A stretch of 64,000 nucleotides of DNA from Psychrobacter piscatorii (GCF_001444505.1 NZ_LNDJ01000063.1:1-64000); one strand, 5' to 3'. Positions 9,588 through 19,641 are shown, counted from the first letter of the stretch. Notes: generated by a model not told the origin, from the letters alone. Numbers and translations are program-made.

Positions 9588-10304
9588 ATGTCTCACGTAT
9601 CGCGCCCGCAAGACCCAACGTTTTCATCTCATCAATTTATTCAACTGGCTTTAGATAACCAAGTACTTAAATTCGGCGAGTTTGTCCTCAAGTCTGGTCG
9701 TATCAGTCCATATTTTTTTAATGCAGGTCTGCTTGCAACGGGTGAGATGTTATCACTGCTAGCACGTGGTTATGCAGATGCATTAGCTGAACAGATAATT
9801 GCGGCAAATAATGACGGTAATGAGCAAGAGCTAGTCATCTTTGGTGCGGCTTATAAAGGTATTCCTTTTGTCGCAGCGACCGCACAAGCGTTATGGCTAC
9901 ATCATGGCATCAATGCAAATTGGGGTTACAATCGTAAAGAAGCCAAAACCCACGGTGAAGGGGGCAATTTGGTCGGTGCTGACGTAAGTGGAAAGGCTGT
10001 TTGGGTGCTTGACGATGTCATCACAGCAGGCACAGCGATGCGTGAAGTGGTCGAGATTTTAGAGCAAGCAGGAGCAAGCGTTGCGGGTATTATCGTCGCG
10101 CTTGATCGCAAAGAAAAAGGCCAAGCTGAGCACTCTGCTATTCAAGAGCTTGCTGCCACATTAGCAGTGCCAGTGCGTGCATTGGTTGATATTGACGATT
10201 TAATCAGTTATCTGGCAGATGACCATGGTGCACAAAACGGCCAACATAAAGACGCGACCCAGTTAGCCAAAATGCAACATTACCGTGAGCAGTACGGCGT
10301 ATAG
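9588..10304 (+). CDS. pyrE: Orotate phosphoribosyltransferase
   Basis: This enzyme converts orotate and PRPP to orotidine 5'-monophosphate in pyrimidine synthesis. The PRPP-binding loop VWVLDDVITAGTAMRE is clear, as is the N-terminal LKFGEFVLKSGRISPYFFNAG segment that binds orotate, and the catalytic Lys region NRKEAKTHGEGG. At 238 residues it is longer than E. coli PyrE (213) because of a loop near AANNDGNEQ and a C-terminal tail. The ATG at 9588 has AGGA eight bases upstream; longer in-frame starts reach back into the preceding gene and are unlikely. gshB follows after 52 bases. Confidence 0.95.
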   Translation: MSHVSRPQDPTFSSHQFIQLALDNQVLKFGEFVLKSGRISPYFFNAGLLATGEMLSLLARGYADALAEQIIAANNDGNEQELVIFGAAYKGIPFVAATAQALWLHHGINANWGYNRKEAKTHGEGGNLVGADVSGKAVWVLDDVITAGTAMREVVEILEQAGASVAGIIVALDRKEKGQAEHSAIQELAATLAVPVRALVDIDDLISYLADDHGAQNGQHKDATQLAKMQHYREQYGV

Positions 10305-10356
10305 TTAGGCACTGAGCCTGTTTTATACTAATAATATAACGTAAGTGAGCCCTACC

Positions 10357-11340
10357 ATGAGTCAAACAATGAGCCAACAAAACCAAGAAAAATCGCTAAA
10401 AATACTCGTCATTATGGATCCTATCGAGCGGGTCAATTATAAAAAAGACACCAGTCTCGCTATGATGTGGGCCGCTCAAGACCGTGGTCATCAGCTTGGT
10501 TACTGTCAGATTCATGACTTGTGGTTGGACCGTGGACAATTAATGGTCGATACTCAGCCGCTTACGGTGAAGCGTGATCCTGCAGATTTTTATACACTGG
10601 GTGATAAAACGACAGGCTCAATTGCTGACTATGACGTGATTTTGATGCGCAAAGACCCACCGTTTGATATGCGCTTTATTTATGCCACTTATATGCTTGA
10701 TCATGCCAAAGCAGCAGGCGTGCTCGTGGTCAATGATCCGCAAGCCATTCGTGATTGTAATGAGAAATTATTTGCGACGTGGTTTAGTGAGTATATGAGC
10801 CCAACGATTGTGACCAGCAAACAGGCTCACATTCGCAAGTTTATCGCTGAGCATCAAGATGTCATCGTTAAGCCGCTAGATGGTATGGGCGGTACGGGTA
10901 TCTTCCGTCTGACTGCTGATAGTCCAAATATTGGCGTGACGATTGAGGTGCTGACTGAGCTTGAGACTTTGCCAATCATGGCGCAGCGTTATTTGCCAGA
11001 GATTAAAGCAGGTGATAAACGCGTACTTATTGTAGATGGCGTTGTGGTCGACTATAGCTTGGCGCGTATCCCAAGCAAAGGCGAGACCCGTGGCAATCTT
11101 GCCGCAGGTGGTAGCGGTGTGGCGATGCCATTAACCGATATTGAGCGTCAAGTGGCAGAAGTTGTGGCGCCGATTGTCAAAGAAAAAGGTCTGATGTTCG
11201 TGGGTTTGGACTTGATCGGTGGACGTATTACTGAGATTAATGTCACCAGCCCAACGTGCGTACGTGAGATTGATGATCAGTGCGGTACCGATATCGCGAC
11301 CGACTTTATCATGGCAATCGAAAATAAATTTACGGTATAG
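10357..11340 (+). CDS. gshB: Glutathione synthetase
   Basis: An ATP-grasp ligase joining gamma-glutamylcysteine and glycine to form glutathione. The N-terminal domain begins at LKILVIMDPIERVNYKKDTS, the family signature. The glycine-rich ATP-grasp loop appears as KPLDGMGGTGIF, with the catalytic end INVTSPTCVREID, an exact family hallmark. The length of 327 residues fits GshB (about 315). A start at 10357 has GTGAG eight bases upstream; a GTG at 10345 is possible. It probably shares a transcript with pyrE and ends at the hairpin at 11438-11470. Glutathione links to the Kef antiporter and S-formylglutathione hydrolase elsewhere in the window. Confidence 0.96.
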   Translation: MSQTMSQQNQEKSLKILVIMDPIERVNYKKDTSLAMMWAAQDRGHQLGYCQIHDLWLDRGQLMVDTQPLTVKRDPADFYTLGDKTTGSIADYDVILMRKDPPFDMRFIYATYMLDHAKAAGVLVVNDPQAIRDCNEKLFATWFSEYMSPTIVTSKQAHIRKFIAEHQDVIVKPLDGMGGTGIFRLTADSPNIGVTIEVLTELETLPIMAQRYLPEIKAGDKRVLIVDGVVVDYSLARIPSKGETRGNLAAGGSGVAMPLTDIERQVAEVVAPIVKEKGLMFVGLDLIGGRITEINVTSPTCVREIDDQCGTDIATDFIMAIENKFTV

Positions 11341-11437
11341 TTTTAGACAGTCTAAGACAGATGTCCATTAAAGAAAGTACGTCTTAATACCTCGTTTATC
11401 ATTGCCTTGTATGGTCGTGTGTCAGTAGTACATGACG

Positions 11438-11470
11438 CCAAGTCATGCCAGCTCATGGCTTGGTTTTTTT
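11438..11470 (+). terminator. Rho-independent terminator after gshB
   Basis: Inverted repeat CCAAGtCATG / CATGgCTTGG around a short CCAGCT loop, followed by a run of seven T. It separates pyrE-gshB from the murG division cluster. Confidence 0.85.
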
Positions 11471-11617
11471 GTTATTTCTACTGCATAAAGTACTGTATAT
11501 AAGACAATGATTTCCTCTATACTATGCGGGCTTTTACCGTGTCATTTTTTTAGTAAATGGCATCATAGTAGTAGGACAAATCCTTCATATAAGTAAAGTA
11601 AAGATAGGCAGATCTCC

Positions 11618-12703
11618 ATGAAAACACCGCATATATTGATGATGGCAGCTGGGACGGGCGGACATGTTTTTCCCGCGCTTGCAGTGAGCGATGAGCTGAC
11701 CGGTCGCGGTGCGGTTATTCATTGGCTTGGAACGCCAAATGGTATGGAAAATGGTTTGGTTGAACCGACGGGTTATCCTTTTCATGCCATCAATATGCAG
11801 GGGCTGCGCGGTAAGGGCGTGGGTCGTTTAGTTAAGCTGCCAGTAACGTTATTGTCAGCGACGATGGCTGCGGTGAAAGTGATTCGCAGTAACCAGATCG
11901 ATGTGGTCGTTGGGTTCGGTGGCTACGTGAGTGCGCCTGGTGGACTTGCTGCACGTCTGACCAATACACCGCTGATTATCCATGAACAAAATGCCATCGC
12001 TGGTATGAGTAATCGTTATCTGTCTAAGCTGTCTACCAAAGTATTACAAGCATTCGAGAACACTTTTGCCAATAGTGAACAAGATGCCAAGCTTGAAACA
12101 GTTGGCAATCCTGTGCGTAACGCCATCACTGGTGTCGCAGAGCCAAAGGTGCGTTATGATATCAATGATAGCTCACCGCTTAAACTGCTGGTCGTGGGTG
12201 GCTCGCTTGGTGCTCAGGTATTGAATGAGACCGTGCCAAAAGCACTGGCTTTGCTAGACCAACCGTTTGAAGTCCTCCATCAATGCGGACGCAATAACGA
12301 AGCAGCCACTCAGGCGGCTTATAGTGAGCAAGATTTAAGCAAGCATCAGTTCACAGTGCAACCCTTTATCGATGATATGGCGGCGGCCTACAACTGGGCA
12401 GATATTATCGTTTGCCGCGCCGGTGCATTGACAGTGACTGAAATCCAAAATGTCGGTATTGCTGCTATTTTTGTACCGCTACCACATGCGGTTGATGATC
12501 ATCAAACCGCCAATGCGCGCACATTGACCTCGCATGCTGCTGCGGTTTTATTGCCACAGTCAGAGCTAACGGCCAAACGTTTAAGTGATGAGCTTAGCGT
12601 ACTCAATCGAGAGAAGTGCCTTGAGATGGCCCAAAAAGGTCATGCGCTTGCCAATCGTAGTGCGAGTAAGCAAGTCGCTGATATTATTTGGCAAGCCTTA
12701 TAG
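11618..12703 (+). CDS. murG: UDP-GlcNAc:lipid I N-acetylglucosaminyltransferase MurG
   Basis: This peripheral inner-membrane GT-B glycosyltransferase turns lipid I into lipid II. The N-terminal G-loop MMAAGTGGHVFPALAV (residues 5-20), the second G-loop VVGGSLGAQVLNE (near 190) and the UDP-GlcNAc motif CRAGALTVTEI followed by PLPHAVDDHQTANA are all present. Length 361 is normal. It starts the local division cluster; murC begins 85 bases downstream. In most gammaproteobacteria ftsW lies immediately upstream of murG, but here it does not, gshB and a terminator being there instead. Confidence 0.97.
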   Translation: MKTPHILMMAAGTGGHVFPALAVSDELTGRGAVIHWLGTPNGMENGLVEPTGYPFHAINMQGLRGKGVGRLVKLPVTLLSATMAAVKVIRSNQIDVVVGFGGYVSAPGGLAARLTNTPLIIHEQNAIAGMSNRYLSKLSTKVLQAFENTFANSEQDAKLETVGNPVRNAITGVAEPKVRYDINDSSPLKLLVVGGSLGAQVLNETVPKALALLDQPFEVLHQCGRNNEAATQAAYSEQDLSKHQFTVQPFIDDMAAAYNWADIIVCRAGALTVTEIQNVGIAAIFVPLPHAVDDHQTANARTLTSHAAAVLLPQSELTAKRLSDELSVLNREKCLEMAQKGHALANRSASKQVADIIWQAL

Positions 12704-12788
12704 TCTAAATTTTTGCTACTTGTCGTTTTTTATTAATCATATTTACTGTCCTTTAATTTTTATTATCCCTTAATAAAGAGAAAATTTT

Positions 12789-14228
12789 ATGTCTACCTCT
12801 GCCAAAGCCCTTCCTAAGCGTTTGATTGAAATACCAGAAATGCGCCGTATTCAGCATTTGCATTTTATTGGTATTGGTGGCTCAGGCATGTGCGGCATCG
12901 CTGAGGTAATGAACAATCAAGGCTATCAAGTCAGTGGTTCGGACATTGCAGAAAGCTTGGTGACGAAGCGTCTACAGCAGATTGGCATCAAAATATCGAT
13001 TGGTCATGATTCCAAGAATATTGCCAACGCTGACGTGATCGTCGTGTCATCAGCGATTGATCGTAGCAATCCTGAAGTAAAAGCTGCGCTTGAAGCTCGC
13101 CTGCCAGTCGTACGCCGCGCCGATATGCTCGGCGAGTTGATGCGCTATCGTCATGGTATTGCCGTTGCTGGTGCGCATGGTAAAACGACGACGACCAGTT
13201 TGCTCACCACCATGATGGCAGAAGGACAGCTAGATCCTACCTATGTGATTGGTGGTAAGCTAAATGCCTCAGGTAAAAATGCAGCACTAGGCAACAGCCG
13301 TTTCTTGGTAGCAGAAGCGGATGAGTCCGATGCGTCTTTTTTATCACTGCGCCCAATGGCAGCAATTGTGACCAATATCGATCAAGATCATATGGAAACC
13401 TATGGCAACAGCTTTGATAAATTAAAAGCCGCATACATTCAGTTTCTACACAATATGCCGTTTTACGGCTTGGCCGTGGTATGCGGTGATGACCCTGAGC
13501 TGTATGCAATGATTGATGATATTGGTCGACCAGTATTGACCTTTGGCCTTGAGCCATTTAATGACGTACAAGCTGTCGATCTGGTGGCAGAAGGTACCAA
13601 GACTCACTTTACTGTATTGCGCCGTGACCGTGAGCCATTGCGTCTGACATTAAACATTCCTGGTACACATAATGTCTATAATGCACTGGCTGCTATCACC
13701 ATGGCAACGGATGAAGGTGTCGATGATACCGCGATTGAGCGTGCCTTGCAGAAATTTGAAGGGGTAGGCCGCCGTTTTGAGCAGCATGCCTCAGTCGATA
13801 TCGATGATGGCAATGTCCTACTGATTGATGATTACGGTCATCATCCAAAAGAAGTTGACGCAACCATCAAAGCCGCTCGCCAAAGCTTTCCTGATCGCCG
13901 TTTAGTGATGTTATTTCAACCGCATCGTTATAGCCGTACCCGTGATTGCTATGACGATTTTGTCGAAGTGCTATCAAGTGTTGATGAGCTGCTACTATTG
14001 GATGTATATTCAGCAGGTGAAAGCCCGATTATAGGCGCTGATACCAAGTCATTAGCGCGTAGTATCCGTCTGCGCGGTGAAGTTGAACCGACGATTATTG
14101 ACAAAGACAATCTTGCCCCTGTGATGCAGCGTTTATTAAAAGCCAATGACATGCTTATCACGCAAGGCGCGGGTAATGTGGGGCATATCGCTATTGATTT
14201 GGCTGCCAATAATCTTTACATCAAGTAA
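12789..14228 (+). CDS. murC: UDP-N-acetylmuramate--L-alanine ligase MurC
   Basis: This cytoplasmic ligase adds L-alanine to UDP-MurNAc, the first amino acid of the peptidoglycan stem. Visible are the N-terminal UDP-binding motif [14 protein letters not shown] near residue 27, the ATP P-loop [13 protein letters not shown] near 123, and the Mur ligase segments [19 protein letters not shown] and [15 protein letters not shown]. Length 479 is typical. The gap to ddl is only 23 bases, consistent with cotranscription with murG and ddl. Confidence 0.97.
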   Translation: MSTSAKALPKRLIEIPEMRRIQHLHFIGIGGSGMCGIAEVMNNQGYQVSGSDIAESLVTKRLQQIGIKISIGHDSKNIANADVIVVSSAIDRSNPEVKAALEARLPVVRRADMLGELMRYRHGIAVAGAHGKTTTTSLLTTMMAEGQLDPTYVIGGKLNASGKNAALGNSRFLVAEADESDASFLSLRPMAAIVTNIDQDHMETYGNSFDKLKAAYIQFLHNMPFYGLAVVCGDDPELYAMIDDIGRPVLTFGLEPFNDVQAVDLVAEGTKTHFTVLRRDREPLRLTLNIPGTHNVYNALAAITMATDEGVDDTAIERALQKFEGVGRRFEQHASVDIDDGNVLLIDDYGHHPKEVDATIKAARQSFPDRRLVMLFQPHRYSRTRDCYDDFVEVLSSVDELLLLDVYSAGESPIIGADTKSLARSIRLRGEVEPTIIDKDNLAPVMQRLLKANDMLITQGAGNVGHIAIDLAANNLYIK

Positions 14229-14251
14229 GCTAAAATTTAGGAACTATCTTC

Positions 14252-15352
14252 ATGACGACTAATAATAAAGAAAACATGAGTACTCAGAACCTCGCTATCG
14301 ATGATACCGAAGATAGGTCAGCTATCACCAATCCAGAACCAGCATTGGCGGCGGCTGCACAAGCAGGACAAAGCGACGCGAGCATTTCGCCAAATGAGGA
14401 AGAGAATAAAAAATCTATCAGTACGATGACTGGTCATGTAAAAGATGCCGCTCAGTTTGGTAAAGTCGCTGTGATCTATGGTGGTAGCAGCAATGAGCGC
14501 AGCGTGTCTTTGGATAGTGGGGCGGCTGTATTGCAGGCATTGCAAAACCAAGGTGTCGACGCCACTCATTTTGATCCTAAGCATCAAGACATCACAGAAT
14601 TACGTGATTACGATCGCGTGTTTAATGTCTTGCACGGTCGTGGCGGCGAAGACGGTCTATTGCAAGGTGTATTACAGTGGTTTGATATACCGCAAACGGG
14701 ATCTGGCATTTTGGCATCAGCATTAGGTATGGACAAAGTGCGTACCAAACAACTTTGGCAAGGTTGCGGCTTATCCACAGCACCGTTTTCATTATTGACG
14801 GCAGACACTGACTGGCAGCAAGTGGTCAATATGCTAGGACTGCCGCTTATCATCAAGCCCGTTCATGAAGGCTCAAGTATTGGTATGACCAAGGTCAATC
14901 ATCTCGATGAGTTACCTGCTGCCTATGCCACAGCAGTACAGTGTGGTGATGCCGTGATGGCTGAGCGCTGGATCACAGGTCGTGAGTTTACGATTGTGAT
15001 TATCGATGACGAAGCTTATCCTGTCATTCGACTTGAGCCTGCTGATATCACCAATTTCTATGACTTTGAGGCCAAGTATAATCGTAACGATACCAGCTAC
15101 TATATTCCTTGCGGATTGAGCGCTGCTGATGAGAAGCATCTGCAAGAGTTAAGTCTGGCGGCATTCCGTGCTGTAGATGCAAAAGGTTGGGGACGTATTG
15201 ACGCCATGCAGGATGAAGCAGGGAATTTTTGGTTGCTTGAGATCAATACCGTGCCCGGTATGACCAGTCATAGTTTGGTACCAATGGCAGCCAAAGCTAG
15301 AGGCATGGATTTTGACACATTGTGCTGGCACATATTATCGCAGACAGTCTAA
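14252..15352 (+). CDS. ddl: D-alanine--D-alanine ligase
   Basis: An ATP-grasp enzyme making the D-Ala-D-Ala dipeptide for UDP-MurNAc-pentapeptide. The core begins at FGKVAVIYGGSSNERSVSLD near residue 70, with LHGRGGEDG, the KPVHEGSSIGM loop and the terminal EINTVPGMTSHSLVP metal-binding segment. The core matches family size (~300), so the total of 366 reflects an N-terminal extension of about 68 residues rich in Ala, Asn, Glu and Ser. The ATG at 14252 has AGGAA nine bases upstream; an internal ATG near the core (MTGHVKD) is an alternative start. The ftsQ gene is separated by 513 bases. Confidence 0.95.
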   Translation: MTTNNKENMSTQNLAIDDTEDRSAITNPEPALAAAAQAGQSDASISPNEEENKKSISTMTGHVKDAAQFGKVAVIYGGSSNERSVSLDSGAAVLQALQNQGVDATHFDPKHQDITELRDYDRVFNVLHGRGGEDGLLQGVLQWFDIPQTGSGILASALGMDKVRTKQLWQGCGLSTAPFSLLTADTDWQQVVNMLGLPLIIKPVHEGSSIGMTKVNHLDELPAAYATAVQCGDAVMAERWITGREFTIVIIDDEAYPVIRLEPADITNFYDFEAKYNRNDTSYYIPCGLSAADEKHLQELSLAAFRAVDAKGWGRIDAMQDEAGNFWLLEINTVPGMTSHSLVPMAAKARGMDFDTLCWHILSQTV

Positions 15353-15865
15353 TTTTTTGATGTGGCGCTCATCATATTTATCACGATTTTTTAGCAATGA
15401 GTCTGATGACAACCATATTGAGTAAATGAGCTATGTTAAAGCATGGGCAATGATAAATTATATAGAGGTTTATAATTTCTCAGCTTTATCACTTTTGTAG
15501 CATGGCGATTTTAGTCAAAAAAGCCGTCAATGTATCACTAGAGCTGCTATAACATAGCTTCATGTAAACTTGTGTAAATTCAAGGCTACTAGCGAGCGTT
15601 ACGCTATTGTTTGCCTATAAAATACGTTAATATTGTAAGAATAGCTTTGTTTTAGTAATATTTACGTTTTTTGCAGGGATAACCTATAAGTTATTCATAA
15701 CCTAAGAAAAATGTTACGTTTAAATAAGAATAATCGCTGACTATCAGTCTTTTTATTGACAGTCTTTGATAATATATTGCTTTAATAAGCTTCTGCAAAA
15801 ACTTGCAGATTTACATCAATAATTAGCATGATCAGTTTTATGCAAATATAGGGACAAAGGTCGTT
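15353..15865. other. AT-rich spacer upstream of ftsQ
   Basis: No gene is visible in these 513 bases. A TTGACA at 15756-15761 is followed 19 bases later by TTTAAT at 15781-15786, a weak promoter candidate for ftsQ. A short dyad (CTTCTGCAA / TTGCAGA) lies near 15790-15810. In many relatives ddl and ftsQ overlap or nearly touch, so the spacer is notable. Confidence 0.4.
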
Positions 15866-16660
15866 ATGGCTCAAACTGTCAACGAGGTAACTGACTTGAT
15901 GAGTGATAAAGCCGGTCGCCCAGCATCCAAACTCCAATTACCAACCTCGGCCCGATATCTTTTTATGATATTGGTATTAGGATTATTGGTACTAATATTG
16001 ATAATGGGTGGTAAAGCGTTACGTGATGCACCGCCTGCTGAGATTCATGTCAGCAATCAAGGGCTCTCTACCGCTCAATACAACTCATTGCAGACAGTGA
16101 TGGATCAGCAAAAGGTCAGCAGTTTTTTTACTTCTGATTTGCAAGCATTAAGAGATATTACGACAAGCCTTGCATGGGTTGATCAAGTGAGTATCTCTCG
16201 AGACTGGCAACGCGGCATTGTAGTTACTGCACTACCTAAGCAAGCAGTCGCTAATTTTGGGACAGAGCGTTTGGTTGATGCAAAAGGATCTGTGTTCGTT
16301 CCTGCTGATAGTAGCGACTTGACGCAAGAGCGCTTTGCTACTCTGCAAGGTGAAATCGCTCAAGCGCCAGTCATTATGCAGCAAATGCAGCAAGTCAATG
16401 ATTGGTATGCGCCACTTGATATGCAGGTTGAAGACATTATTTTGTCACCAAGAATGACTTGGCTCATTCGTTTTGATAATGGCTTGCGCGTCATCGTCGA
16501 TAATGAGAACACCGCACAAAAATTACTGAATCTAAGCCAGTTACTTGGTAATCAGTTAAGCGGACGCCGAGATGAGATGCAATCTGTAGACTTACGCTAC
16601 AAGAATGGTTTTACGATTGCCTGGGATATGTCAGCGCCGCCAGTTGATGAGCCCAAATAA
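15866..16660 (+). CDS. ftsQ: Cell division protein FtsQ
   Basis: A bitopic inner-membrane divisome protein linking early and late division proteins through FtsB and FtsL. The 264-residue protein has a short cytoplasmic tail, one membrane helix at residues 31-48, and a periplasmic POTRA-type domain (from about 57) followed by the beta domain with TSLAWVDQVSISRDWQRGI and the conserved ALPKQAVANFG and LVDAKGSVFVP. Sequence is divergent but order of motifs and position between ddl and ftsA make the call secure. GGGA lies upstream of the ATG. Confidence 0.94.
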   Translation: MAQTVNEVTDLMSDKAGRPASKLQLPTSARYLFMILVLGLLVLILIMGGKALRDAPPAEIHVSNQGLSTAQYNSLQTVMDQQKVSSFFTSDLQALRDITTSLAWVDQVSISRDWQRGIVVTALPKQAVANFGTERLVDAKGSVFVPADSSDLTQERFATLQGEIAQAPVIMQQMQQVNDWYAPLDMQVEDIILSPRMTWLIRFDNGLRVIVDNENTAQKLLNLSQLLGNQLSGRRDEMQSVDLRYKNGFTIAWDMSAPPVDEPK

Positions 16661-16817
16661 TTGAAGTAATACTGATGAGTGGTTACTTGAGTCGAAACTG
16701 TTTGCTCAAAATGAATAATATATGTACAACATCATAGCGTATTAACAGCGCTTTTTTTAATGATTCAATAGGATGGCGTTATTTGCGCTCCTATTTAGTA
16801 ATAATTTGTCTGCTACC

Positions 16818-18110
16818 ATGAAATATAACGAAAATTTGGTTGTTGTCCATCTAAGTGCCACGGCAGTGTATGTCGTAATTGGCAATGTTGTCTCTGCAAA
16901 AGACATTCGTATCTTAGGCGTAGGGCAAGTTAAAAATAGCGATTTTTATCAAGGCCAAATTAAGCATCGTGAACGCCTACAAGGTGCTATCAAGCAAGCC
17001 ATCCAAGAAGCAGAGGATACTGCCAATTGCCGCGTGCATAGCGTGTGGTTGACGCTCGCAACACCTGAGCTATCTAGTAAAAACAGTGCTGGAGAGGTGA
17101 GGGTTGAGGACGAGTTCGTACGTGCCAAAGATATGGTACAGGCCTTGTCTAATGCCAAGTCGCGCGATCTGCCATCCGATTACTATCTCATGCATTGCTG
17201 CCAGCAAGGTATCTATGTTGATGATCAAGACTTCATGGTCGACGATGTGATTGAGATGATGGCACATAATATCACTGTGATGTATCACATGATGATGATG
17301 CCTGTCGCTAGCCGCCAAAATATTCAAAAACTACTACAAAGCTGCGATGTCGGTATTGACCATATCGTATTTGATGCAGTGACCAGTGCTGAATATAGTT
17401 TAATGACCGAAGAGCGTCAGCAAGGGGTTTGCTTGGTAGATATCGGTGCCAGTACGACCAGTATTTGTGTTTACAAAGAAAATAAATTGATTTTTACGCA
17501 TTGTATTGCTACTGGCAGCCATGAAGTGACAATGGATATTTCAGCTGATTTTGGTATATCGATGATTGAAGCTGAGAAACTGAAAAAGTCTCATGGTACG
17601 GCTGATGCCAATAGTGTTGACCCAAGCTCATTCTTTTTGTTTAAACCGCAAGGATCGAGCGATGAAATCAACATCGGTATCTATAATTTAGCACGTATCA
17701 TTGAAGCGCGTTATGTGCAGATATTCACTGAAGTCGCTCGTCAACTGCATGAAGCAGGTTTAATAGGCTATATTGACAAAGGCATCGTGCTGACAGGCGG
17801 CGGTAGTACGATTAAAGGAATGATACCGTTTGCTAAACGGCTGCTAAAAATGCCAGTGGTATTGACCAATACACACCCTGCTATTAGTGCTTACAATCAT
17901 TTTGATAACGATGAGTCATTTAAACAGCTTAATAGTCAGGTCAATGACCGGGCTTACCAAACAGCTTTTGGCACACTATTATATAGTCAAAGTGAGCAGT
18001 TTCGCCGCAGTGAAAAAAGCGAACCTGATACGATTCAAAAAAATCGAGTCACAGGGGTCTTTCAAAGCGCAGGCAAACGTTTTGCTGATGTGTTGAAAAA
18101 AATACTATAG
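16818..18110 (+). CDS. ftsA: Cell division protein FtsA, with degenerate phosphate-1 motif
   Basis: An actin-like protein that tethers FtsZ to the membrane. The phosphate-2 motif VCLVDIGASTTSICVYK, the adenosine motif VLTGGGSTIKGM, and the C-terminal amphipathic helix KRFADVLKKIL are good. The first nucleotide motif, normally DIGT-x-K near the N-terminus, reads HLSATAVYVVIG at residues 11-22, lacking the Asp and Gly. Length 430 fits the family. The ATG at 16818 matches the expected N-terminus, though no clear Shine-Dalgarno is seen; an in-frame ATG at 16773 is the alternative. It lies between ftsQ (157 bases upstream) and ftsZ. Confidence 0.93.
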   Translation: MKYNENLVVVHLSATAVYVVIGNVVSAKDIRILGVGQVKNSDFYQGQIKHRERLQGAIKQAIQEAEDTANCRVHSVWLTLATPELSSKNSAGEVRVEDEFVRAKDMVQALSNAKSRDLPSDYYLMHCCQQGIYVDDQDFMVDDVIEMMAHNITVMYHMMMMPVASRQNIQKLLQSCDVGIDHIVFDAVTSAEYSLMTEERQQGVCLVDIGASTTSICVYKENKLIFTHCIATGSHEVTMDISADFGISMIEAEKLKKSHGTADANSVDPSSFFLFKPQGSSDEINIGIYNLARIIEARYVQIFTEVARQLHEAGLIGYIDKGIVLTGGGSTIKGMIPFAKRLLKMPVVLTNTHPAISAYNHFDNDESFKQLNSQVNDRAYQTAFGTLLYSQSEQFRRSEKSEPDTIQKNRVTGVFQSAGKRFADVLKKIL

Positions 18111-18265
18111 ACATACTTACCAAACATGTAGAGCATAAACGATTTTGTAGGATGCTCTTAAATAAAGTATGTAAAAATTGAAGTCATATTGAAAGTAATG
18201 CGCTAAGCAGTAACAGTAGTAATACCTTAAGCGATGATGACCTATTATGGTCCGCGCTGAACTAT

Positions 18266-18294
18266 TTGATCCATAGCCCTGTTTTATTTAAATA
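18266..18294 (+). promoter_or_regulatory. Candidate promoter for ftsZ
   Basis: TTGATC (18266-18271) and TAAATA (18289-18294) are separated by 17 bases, about 90 bases before the ftsZ ATG. The 273-base spacer between ftsA and ftsZ supports a separate ftsZ promoter. Inference from spacing and hexamers only. Confidence 0.35.
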
Positions 18295-18383
18295 CATTTA
18301 TATATAGTATGTCGATAGCGCGCCATATGAGTGCGTTACTACGTATCGACCTACACGCTATCTGCAACTGGAGAATCTTTTTT

Positions 18384-19589
18384 ATGTCAAAATACACCAT
18401 GCCAGATGATAACCAGCTTCAAAATAACGGCCAAGCGAGCTTCACTGTATTCGGTGTTGGCGGCGGCGGCGGTAATGCGGTTGAACATATGGTACAACAA
18501 GGGATTAGAGGTGTAACGTTTGTCTGTGCTAATACAGATAAGCAAGCGCTAGATCGTCTGACTGCACCGCACAAACTACAACTTGGTGCAAAAACGAACC
18601 GTGGTCTAGGTGCAGGTGCAAATCCAGAAGTTGGTCGTGAAGCAGCAGAAAGCGAAGAAGAAGCTATCCGTGCATTGCTTGAACACTCAGATATGGTATT
18701 TATTACTGCTGGTATGGGTGGTGGTACAGGTACAGGCGCAGCACCCGTGGTTGCACGTATTGCCAAAGAAATGGAGGTATTGACGGTTGCGGTTGTGACC
18801 ACACCATTTAAATTTGAAGGTGGCAAACGTATTAAAGCTGCGAAAGCAGGTATCGAGCAGTTGACCAATTTCGTGGACTCGATTATCACGATTCCAAACG
18901 ACAAGCTTATGAGCGTATACGGCAACATCTCTATGCAAGACGCTTTCAAAAAAGCGGACGATGTTTTGCTACATGCGGTTCAAGGTATTGCAGAGACTAT
19001 CGCTAGCGAAGGTATGATCAATATTGACTTTAACGATATCCGTACGGCAATGACGGCTAAAGGTCATGCAATGATGGGTATTGGCCGTGCAAGTGGCGAT
19101 GATCGTGCGCGTCAAGCCACCGAAAAAGCCATCAGATCACCACTACTTGATGATTTACGTCTAGAAAATGCGAAAGGTCTATTGGTCAACGTGATTTCTT
19201 CTGAGTCATTATCACTGGACGAGATGAGCAAAATCAGCATTATCGTTGAAGAAATTACTGATATCGACGATGCTCATATTTTCTACGGCTCTGTAATCGA
19301 TGAAAAAATGGGTGATGACTTGCATGTAACGGTTATTGCAACAGGTCTGACCTTAGATGAAAACGCGGGGCAAGAGCCAGAAGTGGTTGAGCAACCTGTT
19401 CCTTCTGTCAATAGTACACAACCTGTTGATCCTAATGTACATACTAGTGCATTAAATAGTCAGAAGAAATCACAAGCTCAACTGCATCAAGATAACGTTA
19501 ATACTGCACGTCCAAGCGCGCCTCAAGAGCAGACAAAAACTAAAACCAATAGCATCCAAGACTATCTGAAGCGTCAACAGAACAAATAG
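18384..19589 (+). CDS. ftsZ: Cell division GTPase FtsZ
   Basis: The tubulin-like GTPase that forms the division ring. GTP-binding loops are clear: GVGGGGGNAVEHM near residue 24, the tubulin signature GMGGGTGTGAAPVVA near 112, and the synergy loop NIDFNDIRTAM near 212. A variable linker rich in Gln, Pro and Ser leads to the C-terminal peptide SIQDYLKRQQNK, which docks FtsA and ZipA. The protein has 401 residues from the ATG at 18384, which has GGAG eleven bases upstream; longer frames to 18309 lack support. The transcript ends at the hairpin at 19606-19641. Confidence 0.98.
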   Translation: MSKYTMPDDNQLQNNGQASFTVFGVGGGGGNAVEHMVQQGIRGVTFVCANTDKQALDRLTAPHKLQLGAKTNRGLGAGANPEVGREAAESEEEAIRALLEHSDMVFITAGMGGGTGTGAAPVVARIAKEMEVLTVAVVTTPFKFEGGKRIKAAKAGIEQLTNFVDSIITIPNDKLMSVYGNISMQDAFKKADDVLLHAVQGIAETIASEGMINIDFNDIRTAMTAKGHAMMGIGRASGDDRARQATEKAIRSPLLDDLRLENAKGLLVNVISSESLSLDEMSKISIIVEEITDIDDAHIFYGSVIDEKMGDDLHVTVIATGLTLDENAGQEPEVVEQPVPSVNSTQPVDPNVHTSALNSQKKSQAQLHQDNVNTARPSAPQEQTKTKTNSIQDYLKRQQNK

Positions 19590-19605
19590 TTTTTTAGTAT
19601 TAAAT

Positions 19606-19641
19606 TAAAAAAAAAGCCAGCGCTCAAACGCTGGCTTTTTT
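19606..19641 (+). terminator. Rho-independent terminator after ftsZ
   Basis: Stem GCCAGCG / CGCTGGC with loop CTCAAA, flanked by an A-run upstream and T-run downstream, so it could work in both directions. It separates ftsZ from lpxC, unlike the continuous transcription often seen. Confidence 0.9.

Noticed and set aside
15790-15812. Short dyad CTTCTGCAA / TTGCAGA before ftsQ as a terminator
   Set aside because: Stem is short, the loop is tiny and no T-run follows, so I mention it only in the spacer entry.
18419-18949. Long antisense frame over ftsZ
   Set aside because: It is the complement of a strongly conserved gene, Ser/Pro rich and without a ribosome binding site; a shadow.
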